Source of the DNA: Coprococcus sp.
Lineage (GTDB): Bacteria; Bacillota; Clostridia; Lachnospirales; Lachnospiraceae
Length of the DNA stretch: 13,224 bases
NCBI GenBank assembly: GCA_016297495.1
Contig: JAEDGN010000056.1
Coordinates: 1 to 13,224, forward strand
Reading direction: 5' to 3'
The translations under genes were made by a program, and so were the position numbers. The notes below the pieces were generated by a model. It saw only the letters and a list, made by a program, of their open reading frames with translations, was not told the DNA's origin and did no database searches. This document shows positions 7,163 through 13,224 of the stretch, one piece after another (the first letter of the stretch is position 1; each line of letters opens with the position of its first letter).

Positions 7163-7171
7163 ACTATACCA
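7163..7171 (-). promoter_or_regulatory. Possible extended -10 promoter of the RelA/SpoT-like gene
   Basis: The minus strand reads TGGTATAGT (7171-7163), an extended -10 element. No good -35 is present at 16-18 bases, which is acceptable for extended -10 promoters. Transcription would start near 7156, leaving about 83 bases before ATG 7073. The region 7074-7225 contains no other gene. Confidence 0.4.
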
Positions 7172-7225
7172 TATACCGCTCTCCATAGATAGGTAAAACC
7201 TTCCGACTTTTGAAAAATTTAATAA

Positions 7226-7260
7226 AGCGCGGGCAGGAACGTTCTTCCTGTATCCGCGCT
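7226..7260 (-). terminator. Terminator of the metNIQ operon
   Basis: AGCGCGG at 7226-7232 pairs with CCGCGCT at 7254-7260, with an inner stem CAGGAA 7234-7239 and TTCCTG 7245-7250. On the minus strand the stem is followed by TTTATTAAATTTTT. It is located 30 bases after the metQ stop codon. Confidence 0.88.
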
Positions 7261-7290
7261 CTACATCACTGCATCATTTTCATGAATGCC

Positions 7291-8178
7291 TTATTCTTCA
7301 AATGGAATAACTGCACCATCATATGTATTGTTGATATACTCTTTGATAGCATCAGATTTCAAAACATCAACCAGTGCTCTGATGGCATCATTGTTCTCAT
7401 TACCTTCCTTAACAGCAATCACATTCACATAAGTCTTGGCTGCCTCAGAATCAGACTGCTCATAAGCTACAGCATCTTTTGCTACAGAATAACCGGCTTC
7501 CAGAGCATAGTTACCGTTTAATACAACGAATGCTACTTCACCTGTTACACGGGATACCTGCGCAGCTTCCAGCTCCTGGATCTTGACATTCTTAGGATTG
7601 TCAACGATATCTGTAACTGTTGCTTCCAGACCAACGCCATCCTTTAAGGTAATGATACCATTGTCCTGAAGAAGCAGAAGTGCTCTGGCCTCATTGGTTG
7701 TATCGTTTGGTACTGCAATAACATCACCGTCAGCCAGTTCATCAAGGCTGGTCTTTGTACCCGGATAGATACCAAATGGCTCATAGTGGATACCACCGGC
7801 ATTTACCAGATGTGTTCCCTGCTCTTCGTTAAAACTGTTCAGGTACGGAATATGCTGGAAGTAATTGGCATCAAAATCGCCGGCTTCCACAACATTATTC
7901 GGCTGTACATAATCGTTGAATACCGTCACCTGAAGATCATAGCCCTGTTCTGCCAGGAGCGGTTTCGCCTGTTCCAGAATCTCTGCATGAGGTGTTGCAC
8001 TTGCTGCAACCTTGATCGGCACCAGTTCTCCTGTAGCTGCTGCCTCTGTCTCACCTGCTGTTTCTCCCGCCGTTTCTGCAGGGGCCGTTGTTTCCTTGGC
8101 ATTACTTGAACCACAGGCTGTAAGAACACCCAATGCCAGTACACCTGCAAGTACACCTGCTAAAATTCTCTTCTTCAT
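7291..8178 (-). CDS. metQ: Methionine ABC transporter substrate-binding lipoprotein MetQ
   Basis: 295-residue NlpA/MetQ-family lipoprotein, the extracellular methionine receptor anchored to the outer face of the membrane. The signal peptide has a basic start (MKKR), a hydrophobic core and lipobox LTAC with C22 as the lipidated cysteine. It is followed by a Thr/Ala/Glu-rich linker with repeated TAGE units to about residue 50. The mature domain starts at VPIKVAASATPHAEIL, contains DYVQPN and ANYFQHIPYL, and ends near YINNTYDGAVIPFEE, all characteristic of the family. Length is as usual plus the linker. Ribosome binding site GGAGG lies nine bases before the ATG. It is the last gene of metN-metI-metQ, 26 bases after metI, followed by a strong terminator. 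Family members can bind D-methionine or other small ligands, so substrate rests partly on the operon. Confidence 0.93.
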   Translation of the reverse strand: MKKRILAGVLAGVLALGVLTACGSSNAKETTAPAETAGETAGETEAAATGELVPIKVAASATPHAEILEQAKPLLAEQGYDLQVTVFNDYVQPNNVVEAGDFDANYFQHIPYLNSFNEEQGTHLVNAGGIHYEPFGIYPGTKTSLDELADGDVIAVPNDTTNEARALLLLQDNGIITLKDGVGLEATVTDIVDNPKNVKIQELEAAQVSRVTGEVAFVVLNGNYALEAGYSVAKDAVAYEQSDSEAAKTYVNVIAVKEGNENNDAIRALVDVLKSDAIKEYINNTYDGAVIPFEE

Positions 8179-8204
8179 AATAAATTGCCTCCATTTCTTT
8201 TTGT

Positions 8205-8864
8205 TTATTTTCTTTTATCTAAACGTGCGGACAATTTCATGCCGATCGTTTGGAACACCTGAAATAATACCACCAGCAGTACAACCGTGACAATCATGAT
8301 ACCGCTTTCATATCTGTAATATCCATAACGGATTGCAATATCACCAAGACCGCCGGCGCCTACTGTACCGGCCATGGCCGAATACCCCAGGATCGTACCA
8401 AGGGTGATGGTCATTCCCACAATAAGAGAGGTTCTGGCTTCCACCAGCATGACCTTTGTAACGATGGTAAAATTGCTGGCTCCCATGGATCTTGCCGCCT
8501 CGATGACACCCGGATCCACTTCGTTAAGGGAAGACTCTACCATTCGGGCAATATATGGCGCAGCCGCTATAACCAGTGGCACGATAATAGCCGTTGAACC
8601 GTAGCTCTTTCCAACAATGAGTTTGGTAAATGGAATCAGCAGCACCAAAAGAATCAGAAACGGAATGCTTCGGAAAAGGTTGGCAATAACATCCAGAATC
8701 CTGTAAAGCACCGCATTCGGCTTAATACCGTTTTTATCCGATATCGTCAGCAAAATTCCCATCGGAAGTCCCAGCACATAGCCGAAAAAGGTAGAAACAA
8801 GGGTCATATATAATGATTCACCGACACCTCTGATCAGCATATTGATAATTTCCTGACTAAACAT
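8205..8864 (-). CDS. metI: Methionine ABC transporter permease MetI
   Basis: 219-residue inner subunit of the MetNIQ importer; two copies form the membrane channel. About five hydrophobic segments are visible, with the coupling-loop EAA motif EAARSMGA at residues 122-129 that contacts the ATPase MetN. The sequence near the end, TVGAGGLGDIAIRYGYYRYE, is a hallmark of MetI. Length is typical (about 217). The ATG at 8864 is preceded by GAGGAGGTG with seven bases of spacing. It overlaps the metN stop region by eight bases (8857-8864), which implies translational coupling. Confidence 0.93.
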   Translation of the reverse strand: MFSQEIINMLIRGVGESLYMTLVSTFFGYVLGLPMGILLTISDKNGIKPNAVLYRILDVIANLFRSIPFLILLVLLIPFTKLIVGKSYGSTAIIVPLVIAAAPYIARMVESSLNEVDPGVIEAARSMGASNFTIVTKVMLVEARTSLIVGMTITLGTILGYSAMAGTVGAGGLGDIAIRYGYYRYESGIMIVTVVLLVVLFQVFQTIGMKLSARLDKRK

Positions 8865-9888
8865 ACTCTGACACCTCCTCTATCTCCAGTCCTTTATCCA
8901 GCATATACTGCTTGATCTGTTCCTGAAGTTCTCTTCCCTCCGGCAGCCCAAGGATCATCTCACCCTTTGCAATGCCGCCTACATTCTTTGTATTCGCTTT
9001 CAGGATATTCACCGGCACGCCGAATTTCAGGATCATATTGGCGATAACAGGTTCAAATGCCGAATTCTCCGTAAAAACGATTCTGAGACATTTATCCTCC
9101 ATCACCCGATCCTTCTGACGCATTTCTCCATTCCACTGTCCCTCTGAAATATCTCCGAGAATCAGTTCTCTGGCAGCCTCGGACTTCGGATGATTAAAAA
9201 TATCTTCAACCAGACCTTCCTCCACCAGTACACCATGATTCAGAATCGCCACATGGGTACAAATCTCACGGATAACAGCCATCTGATGGGTGATAATAAC
9301 AATTGTAATACCGAATCGTGTGTTAATATCCTTCAAAAGGGCCAGAATGGAAGCTGTTGTCTGAGGATCCAGAGCACTGGTAGCCTCATCACAAAGCAGA
9401 ATCTTCGGATTGGAAGCAAGCGCTCTGGCAATGGCCACACGCTGCTTCTGACCACCCGACAGCTGGGATGGATAAGCATTCGCCTTTTCCTCCAGATCAA
9501 CAATCTTTAACAGCTCAAGAGCCCGCTTCCTTGCATCCGCCTTCTTTACACCCTGTATCATCAACGGAAAACAGATATTGTCCACCACATTCTTCTGCAT
9601 CAGCAGATTAAAATGCTGAAAAATCATTGCAATGCTCTGACGCTGCCTGCGCATCTGCTTCTCAGTCATTCTCGACAGGTCATTACCGTCCACAAAAACC
9701 TTGCCTTCTGTCGGCTTCTCAAGGAAATTCAAACATCGTACCAATGTACTCTTACCGGCACCAGACATACCGATAATACCATAAATATCACCGCGCTCAA
9801 TATCCAGATTGATATCTTTCAGCGCCTGTACCTTCTCACCCTTCAAATCAAATGTTTTTGAAAGATTTCTGACTTCAATCTCAGCCAT
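8857..9888 (-). CDS. metN: Methionine ABC transporter ATPase MetN
   Basis: 343-residue ATPase that powers MetNIQ methionine uptake at the cytoplasmic face. Motifs in order: Walker A GMSGAGKST (40-48), Q-loop Q91, signature LSGGQKQR (143-150), Walker B ILLCDE (163-168) and the switch histidine H201 in ITHQ. Residues from about 265 form a C-terminal NIL (ACT-like) domain, which in E. coli MetN binds methionine and inhibits transport, so post-translational feedback is likely here too. Start ATG 9888 is preceded by AAAGGGG with five bases spacing. It is the first full-size gene of the operon and lies just behind a leader peptide gene and an intrinsic terminator (9911-10106), which probably control its transcription. 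Confidence 0.95.
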   Translation of the reverse strand: MAEIEVRNLSKTFDLKGEKVQALKDINLDIERGDIYGIIGMSGAGKSTLVRCLNFLEKPTEGKVFVDGNDLSRMTEKQMRRQRQSIAMIFQHFNLLMQKNVVDNICFPLMIQGVKKADARKRALELLKIVDLEEKANAYPSQLSGGQKQRVAIARALASNPKILLCDEATSALDPQTTASILALLKDINTRFGITIVIITHQMAVIREICTHVAILNHGVLVEEGLVEDIFNHPKSEAARELILGDISEGQWNGEMRQKDRVMEDKCLRIVFTENSAFEPVIANMILKFGVPVNILKANTKNVGGIAKGEMILGLPEGRELQEQIKQYMLDKGLEIEEVSEYV

Positions 9889-9910
9889 AGGATCCCCTTT
9901 CTCTTAATCC

Positions 9911-9939
9911 AAAAAAAGCAGGTACACGCATGTACCTGC
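9911..9939 (-). terminator. Intrinsic terminator in the metNIQ leader (attenuator)
   Basis: GCAGGTACA at 9918-9926 and TGTACCTGC at 9931-9939 form a perfect 9-bp stem with a 4-base loop. On the minus strand it is followed directly by seven T's (9917-9911). It lies between the leader peptide stop codon and the metN ribosome binding site, in the orientation that would stop metNIQ transcription before metN. A terminator there makes sense only if it is conditional. Confidence 0.88.
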
Positions 9940-9942
9940 CGA

Positions 9943-9976
9943 TCATAATCTTTCTATTCATTCAGAAAACTTATGA
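9943..9976 (-). other. Second hairpin in the metNIQ leader RNA
   Basis: On the minus strand TCATAA (9976-9971) pairs with TTATGA (9948-9943). After one mismatch and a G-T pair, TTTCT pairs with AGAAA around the loop GAATGAAT. The stem is AT-rich and directly precedes the terminator. It could bring distant leader segments together or act as a pause hairpin. Confidence 0.4.
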
Positions 9977-9992
9977 GATCATGAACCAGATA

Positions 9993-10106
9993 TTAATGCG
10001 CATCAAAAAGAACTGTGTCCCTGTACATGTACATTCCGCACATATCGCCACAGCTGCACATCATCATATCCATTGTCCATGTATGCTGATGCTCCAATGC
10101 CTTCAT
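9993..10106 (-). CDS. Methionine-rich leader peptide of metNIQ
   Basis: 37-codon open frame starting at ATG 10106 with AAGGAG (10117-10112) five bases upstream, and ending at TAA 9993-9995. Residues 11-28 read TMDMMMCSCGDMCGMYMY: seven Met and three Cys within residues 12-27, including three consecutive Met codons at 14-16. It lies about 37 bases after a consensus promoter and is followed by a hairpin, a strong intrinsic terminator and then metN. The position, small size and abundance of the transported amino acid fit a leader peptide whose translation senses charged Met-tRNA. It has no signal peptide or membrane segment. The alternative is a small metal-binding peptide, since Met, Cys and His (H6, H8, H37) are all enriched. 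Translation and regulatory role are inferred. Confidence 0.72.
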   Translation of the reverse strand: MKALEHQHTWTMDMMMCSCGDMCGMYMYRDTVLFDAH

Positions 10107-10149
10107 ATCTGCTCCTTCTTTCCTTATTCTCAACTGAATTACTAGGAAT

Positions 10150-10178
10150 AGTATATTGCGAACATGTCCATTTGTCAA
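10150..10178 (-). promoter_or_regulatory. Promoter of the leader peptide-metNIQ operon
   Basis: The minus strand has TTGACA (10178-10173) and TATACT (10155-10150), separated by exactly 17 bases, a near-perfect vegetative promoter. The expected start is near 10143, giving a leader of about 255 bases before metN. No S-box, T-box or repressor-type palindrome was recognised around it. Confidence 0.82.
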
Positions 10179-10210
10179 TAGTAATCCCGTAATTTTTTAT
10201 ACTTTGGATC

Positions 10211-10747
10211 CTATCCTGGCAGCATATCCAATTCACGGGCAACAATACAGTGCGGTATACTGTTTGTCCTCACTTTTTCTTTGCATTCTGAAAGCCCCAT
10301 CCACCTCACTTCCGAAACTTCCGACGCCTGAAGTGACATCTGTTCCGGCTCTATATCCTTCCATATGTAAAAAACACGGCTTACCTGATCATCTTTAAAT
10401 GGCTCCCCGTAAAAAACAGCTTCTTCATAAAGCTTCAGCAGGCCGCAGTCATTGAGTTCCTCTTCTGATGCCGTCAATCCCAGCTCCTCCTTCAGTTCAC
10501 GAAGCGCTGACTCCTTAAAGCCCATACCGGCAGGTATATGACCTGCGCTGGAAATATCATAACAGCCCGGAAAAGAATCCTTTCCCTCACTGCGCTTCTG
10601 GAGCAGGACTTCTACGCCGTCCGGTCTTTTTCGCAGCAGCCACACATGAGAAGTACGGTGGCGTATTCCTCTGGCATGGGCTGTCGCCCGCTCTACCGTC
10701 TCTCCCGTCGGCTCACCATTTTCATCCACTATATCCAGCATTTCCAT
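10211..10747 (-). CDS. Nudix hydrolase, YfcD/isopentenyl-isomerase-like
   Basis: 178-residue cytoplasmic Nudix protein. It begins LDIVDENGEPTGETVER and continues HARGIRHRTSHVWLL, the pattern of the YfcD-like group related to isopentenyl diphosphate isomerase. The Nudix box lies at residues 69-91: G69, then REL at 83-85, E87, E88 and G90 are intact, but the first Glu of the box is Met (M75). Activity is therefore plausible through the REUxEE core but not certain; the substrate is unknown. ATG 10747 is preceded by GGGAG with nine bases spacing. It is the last gene of the five-gene run, 41 bases after the peroxiredoxin gene. I see no terminator between its stop and the metNIQ leader promoter 33 bases on. 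Confidence 0.82.
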   Translation of the reverse strand: MEMLDIVDENGEPTGETVERATAHARGIRHRTSHVWLLRKRPDGVEVLLQKRSEGKDSFPGCYDISSAGHIPAGMGFKESALRELKEELGLTASEEELNDCGLLKLYEEAVFYGEPFKDDQVSRVFYIWKDIEPEQMSLQASEVSEVRWMGLSECKEKVRTNSIPHCIVARELDMLPG

Positions 10748-10788
10748 ATCATCTTACTCCCTTACTATTTCAGCCCCTACCAGCCGCC

Positions 10789-11259
10789 TCAGGCTTCATT
10801 CCCTGTCCGCAGCCAGGCCAGAACATCTGACGCATTGGTGTCCGGCTTTACTTTCTTCATGGCTTTCACAATCATACCGCTTTCATCAATGATATAAGTG
10901 GTCCGCTCCGTCCCGATCACCTTTTTACCATACATGGACTTTTCCTTCAGCACATCATAGGCAGCATGGACGACTTTCTCCGGATCGGCCAGAAGAATAA
11001 ACGGAAGCTCGTATTTTGCCGCAAACTTCCCGTGAGAAGCCGCTGTATCCTTGCTGATGCCGATTACCGGCACATTCATAGCCTGAAACTCACCATAGCC
11101 GGCGGCAAAGGCACATGCCTGCTTCGTACATCCTGCCGTATTATCCCTGGAATAAAAATATACAACAACTTTTTTTCCTCTGAAATCCGACAGGGAAACC
11201 TTTTCCCCATTCTGATTCTCCAATGTAAAGTCCGGTGCCATTGTTCCTTCCTGCAGCAT
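10789..11259 (-). CDS. bcp: Peroxiredoxin, Bcp/PrxQ type
   Basis: 156-residue thiol peroxidase reducing hydrogen peroxide and organic hydroperoxides with electrons from thioredoxin. It has a thioredoxin fold starting APDFTLENQNGEKVSLSDF. The active site is YSRDNTAGCTKQAC, with peroxidatic C44 and resolving C49, the 5-residue spacing typical of Bcp. In the universal Prx motif PxxxTxxC the Pro is replaced by Ser (S37), while T41 and C44 are kept. Length is normal. ATG 11259 is preceded by AGGAG at about ten bases. It follows yaaA by 23 bases, so the two peroxide-linked genes are probably co-transcribed. Confidence 0.92.
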   Translation of the reverse strand: MLQEGTMAPDFTLENQNGEKVSLSDFRGKKVVVYFYSRDNTAGCTKQACAFAAGYGEFQAMNVPVIGISKDTAASHGKFAAKYELPFILLADPEKVVHAAYDVLKEKSMYGKKVIGTERTTYIIDESGMIVKAMKKVKPDTNASDVLAWLRTGNEA

Positions 11260-11282
11260 ATTCTCTCAACTCCTGTTCTGTT

Positions 11283-12044
11283 TCAGTCTGTCACACTATC
11301 TTTTTGCATGACAAAAATAAAAGTTCTTCTATTCGACAAAGACTCCTCAAAGCGATAACCCAGCCGGTCAAAATTCTTCATCTCCTCCAGGTTCTCCACC
11401 TGATGATCTGCCATATACCGGACCATCTCTCCTCTGGCCATCTTGACCATGGTCCCTTTCTCTTTAATTTTTCCATCTGTTTTTTCCCCGAAAATGACAT
11501 CTATCCATTCACGGTCATCCGGCCAGTACCGCTTAATACTTCTGCTGTATTCATTGGAAGCCAGATTGATGATACAATCCGTCTCCTTCAGAAGCTGATT
11601 TGCCAACCGTCCGCCCCAGTAATCATAAAGAGTGTGACAGCCTTTCCAGTCAATTTTTGCCTGCATTTCCAGCCTGTAGGCAACAATACCGTCAAAAGGC
11701 CGCAGCAGCCCGTAAAATCCCGACAAAATCCTCAGATGTTCCTCCACATAAGCCAGAGAAGCCGACTCAAACACTGCCGGCGCCATATACTGATACTGGA
11801 TACCCTCATAGGCCAGTATGGCCGGGTTCTGAGGCTTTCTCACATCCATGGAGGCAAATCGCTCAAAATTCAGAGTGGCAATCTTGTCATTACATTTCCA
11901 GAGCGCTTTTGCCTCACCGTAGCTTAGCGCCGCCAGATACTGTCTCAGATCATCCGCCTCTTCCAAAAACTGCGGCATGTTCCGCCATGACAGCGGAGTA
12001 GGTTCCGAATGCATTTTCTTGGCCGGAGAAATAATCATCTTCAT
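11283..12044 (-). CDS. yaaA: Peroxide stress protein YaaA
   Basis: 253-residue protein of the YaaA (DUF328/UPF0246) family. In E. coli YaaA lowers intracellular free iron during hydrogen peroxide stress and so limits Fenton damage to DNA. Family hallmarks visible: IISPAKKM at residues 4-11, SGFYGLLRPFDGI at 108-120, TLYDYWG at 138-144, NLASNEYS at 160-167 and GTMVKMARGEMVRYM at 197-211. Length matches the family (about 250-260). Its ATG overlaps the stop of the phosphoesterase gene by four bases (ATGA at 12041-12044), indicating translational coupling. Confidence 0.93.
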   Translation of the reverse strand: MKMIISPAKKMHSEPTPLSWRNMPQFLEEADDLRQYLAALSYGEAKALWKCNDKIATLNFERFASMDVRKPQNPAILAYEGIQYQYMAPAVFESASLAYVEEHLRILSGFYGLLRPFDGIVAYRLEMQAKIDWKGCHTLYDYWGGRLANQLLKETDCIINLASNEYSRSIKRYWPDDREWIDVIFGEKTDGKIKEKGTMVKMARGEMVRYMADHQVENLEEMKNFDRLGYRFEESLSNRRTFIFVMQKDSVTD

Positions 12045-12811
12045 CCTTTATCTGCTCCTTCTCTGTCCGGCAGTCTGACGATCTGCTCATACAGTACATA
12101 ATCCTTCTCTGTCAGCTGACGATTCTCATGATAATGCCCAAACAGCCAGTAACAATAATCCAGCCGGTTTCTGAGCATCTCCAGATAATCTGTCAGCTGA
12201 TCCGATACATAATCACCTTCTCCAAACGCCTTTTTCTGCAAAGATGTTGCACAACAATGGGTCAGAACCAGATCCACCTTCCAGTCAGCCTTCTCCAGAT
12301 TCCTTGTTCCTTCCTCATATTCTTCTTCATCCGGCATCTCTTCCGGCCACCAGTTCACATGAATCGTCCTGAAAAAGCGTTTCGATTTCATCAGCCGGGA
12401 CTTCTTCCGCCTGTAGGCCGGATCCTTCAGATCCAGAATACCTCCTTCAATATCATGGCTTCTGGCTCCGCCAAAGGTAAATATTTTCAGTCCATCCAGT
12501 TCATATACCTGTCCCCGCATCAGATGAATGACCGACTGGTTGACCTTCTGTACTTTACCGCCATGCCATTCTTCCACAGGAAGCTCTTTCAGAAGATCAT
12601 AATTCTCATGATTGCCGTCGATCCACAACGTCGTATAGGATTTATTATCCAGCCATTTCATCCAGTAATTCGTCTCCCTGGACAGATCCCAGTACCCGAA
12701 ATCGCCGCAGATCATGACGTAATCATCCTTCGTCATCTCTTTCTGCTCCGGAAAGGCCTGCATGCCAAACCGTCGATAATCTCTGTGACAATCACCGGTT
12801 ATATAAATCAT
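12041..12811 (-). CDS. Calcineurin-like metallophosphoesterase
   Basis: 256-residue cytoplasmic phosphoesterase of unknown substrate. All metal-binding motifs are present: GDCH with D7 and H9, GDFG with D37, GNHEN with N67 and H68, H185 in THCC, and GHYH with H226 and H228, which suggests an active dinuclear metal centre. There is no signal peptide or membrane segment. A charged insertion (about residues 132-178) separates the two halves. Ribosome binding site GGAGGAG lies five to six bases before ATG 12811. It lies between the ArsC/Spx-like gene (16 bases away) and yaaA (4-base overlap). Protein phosphatase, nucleotidase or phosphodiesterase are all possible. Confidence 0.88.
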   Translation of the reverse strand: MIYITGDCHRDYRRFGMQAFPEQKEMTKDDYVMICGDFGYWDLSRETNYWMKWLDNKSYTTLWIDGNHENYDLLKELPVEEWHGGKVQKVNQSVIHLMRGQVYELDGLKIFTFGGARSHDIEGGILDLKDPAYRRKKSRLMKSKRFFRTIHVNWWPEEMPDEEEYEEGTRNLEKADWKVDLVLTHCCATSLQKKAFGEGDYVSDQLTDYLEMLRNRLDYCYWLFGHYHENRQLTEKDYVLYEQIVRLPDREGADKG

Positions 12812-12827
12812 CCATCTCCTCCGTTAT

Positions 12828-13178
12828 CTACAGCATTTTTTCCGACCATTCTGTTTCCTTAAAACCCACCAGCACATAATCATCCGTTACAATGACCGGG
12901 CGCTTCACCAGCATACCGTCCGAGGCCAGCAGCTCATACTGTTCATCCTCTGTCATGTCTCCCAGTCTGTCCTTTAATTTCATCTCTTTATAAAGCGTTC
13001 CGCTTGTATTGAAAAACTTTCTCAATGGCAGACCACTTATCCGATGCCAGGCCTTCAACTCTTCCAGTGTTGGATTCTCTTCCTTAATCGGACGGTCTAT
13101 ATATTCAATACTGTGCTCATCCAGCCATTTTTTCGCTTTTCTGCATGTCCCGCATTTGGAATATTCTACAAATAACAT
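12828..13178 (-). CDS. ArsC/Spx-family thioredoxin-fold protein
   Basis: 116-residue protein of the arsenate reductase ArsC / Spx / MgsR family. The N-terminus MLFVEYSKCGTCRKAKKWL has a CxxC pair (C9, C12), as in Spx redox switches. The conserved DGMLVKRP at 87-94 and VGFKETEW near the end are family signatures. It could be an arsenate reductase-like enzyme or a redox-sensing RNA polymerase-binding regulator; the CxxC and short length favour neither decisively. The frame is open for 15 more codons upstream, but ATG 13178 is preceded by GGAGGAG (13193-13187) with eight bases of spacing and begins directly with the thioredoxin-fold strand, so I use that start. It is the first visible gene of the redox-related run. 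Confidence 0.85.
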   Translation of the reverse strand: MLFVEYSKCGTCRKAKKWLDEHSIEYIDRPIKEENPTLEELKAWHRISGLPLRKFFNTSGTLYKEMKLKDRLGDMTEDEQYELLASDGMLVKRPVIVTDDYVLVGFKETEWSEKML

Positions 13179-13224
13179 ACGCTCATCTCCTCCAGTCAAT
13201 ACTTGCACTTTAATGTTTTTCATT

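Noticed and set aside
9889..10150. S-box (SAM) riboswitch or Met T-box upstream of metN
   Set aside because: I looked for the expected conserved motifs (S-box core, T-box TGGNACCGCG-like bulge) and saw none; the leader is mostly taken up by the Met-rich frame. A covariance search would settle this.
11235..12862. Two long plus-strand frames opposite yaaA and the phosphoesterase
   Set aside because: Both lie antisense to genes with intact family motifs and have no promoter, start signal or recognisable domain.
1..13224. Mobile elements, CRISPR arrays, tRNA or rRNA genes
   Set aside because: No transposase, integrase, regularly spaced repeats or RNA-gene sequence was found; gene content and composition look like ordinary chromosome.

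Overview
The window looks like a chromosomal segment of a Gram-positive anaerobe of the Clostridia, most likely Lachnospiraceae. This is inferred from AGGAGG-type ribosome binding sites, moderate GC content, AT-rich promoters of the TTGACA/TATAAT type, and the gene set (nickel lactate racemase beside a lactate permease, xanthine permease, MetNIQ with a lipoprotein MetQ). No tRNA, rRNA, CRISPR array, insertion sequence or phage gene was seen.

Layout. (1) 1-2564, plus strand: the 3' end of a LarA-type lactate racemase, an intergenic region with nested inverted repeats, an LctP-type L-lactate permease with a hairpin after it, and a small lysine-rich membrane protein. The first two suggest lactate uptake and D/L interconversion. 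(2) 2646-3473, minus: NudC-like NADH pyrophosphatase with its own promoter. (3) 3621-5123, plus: NCS2 xanthine/urate permease with a clear promoter and a short structured leader. A nested hairpin separates it from the convergent gene that follows. (4) 5220-7073, minus: a 617-residue protein with an N-terminal RelA/SpoT-type nucleotidyltransferase domain that lacks the usual GYxSLH motif, followed by about 440 residues I cannot assign. (5) 7226-10178, minus: the methionine ABC importer metN-metI-metQ with promoter, leader and terminator. (6) 10211-13178, minus: a tight five-gene run of an ArsC/Spx-like protein, a metallophosphoesterase, YaaA, a Bcp-type peroxiredoxin and a Nudix hydrolase. It reads as a redox-stress and housekeeping operon whose promoter lies outside the window.

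The most interesting object is the leader of metNIQ. A consensus promoter is followed by a 37-codon open frame with a good ribosome binding site. Residues 12-27 of that frame contain seven methionines and three cysteines. A perfect 9-bp hairpin with a seven-U tail follows, just before metN. No S-box or T-box signature is visible. This is the architecture of ribosome-mediated transcription attenuation controlled by methionine supply, which is unexpected in Bacillota, where methionine genes are usually under S-box or T-box control. Short complementary segments that could form the alternative structures are present, but the mechanism is inferred from sequence only.

Several start codons given here are shorter than the longest open frame, because a good Shine-Dalgarno sequence supports the internal start: nudC, the xanthine permease, the RelA/SpoT-like gene and the ArsC/Spx-like gene.
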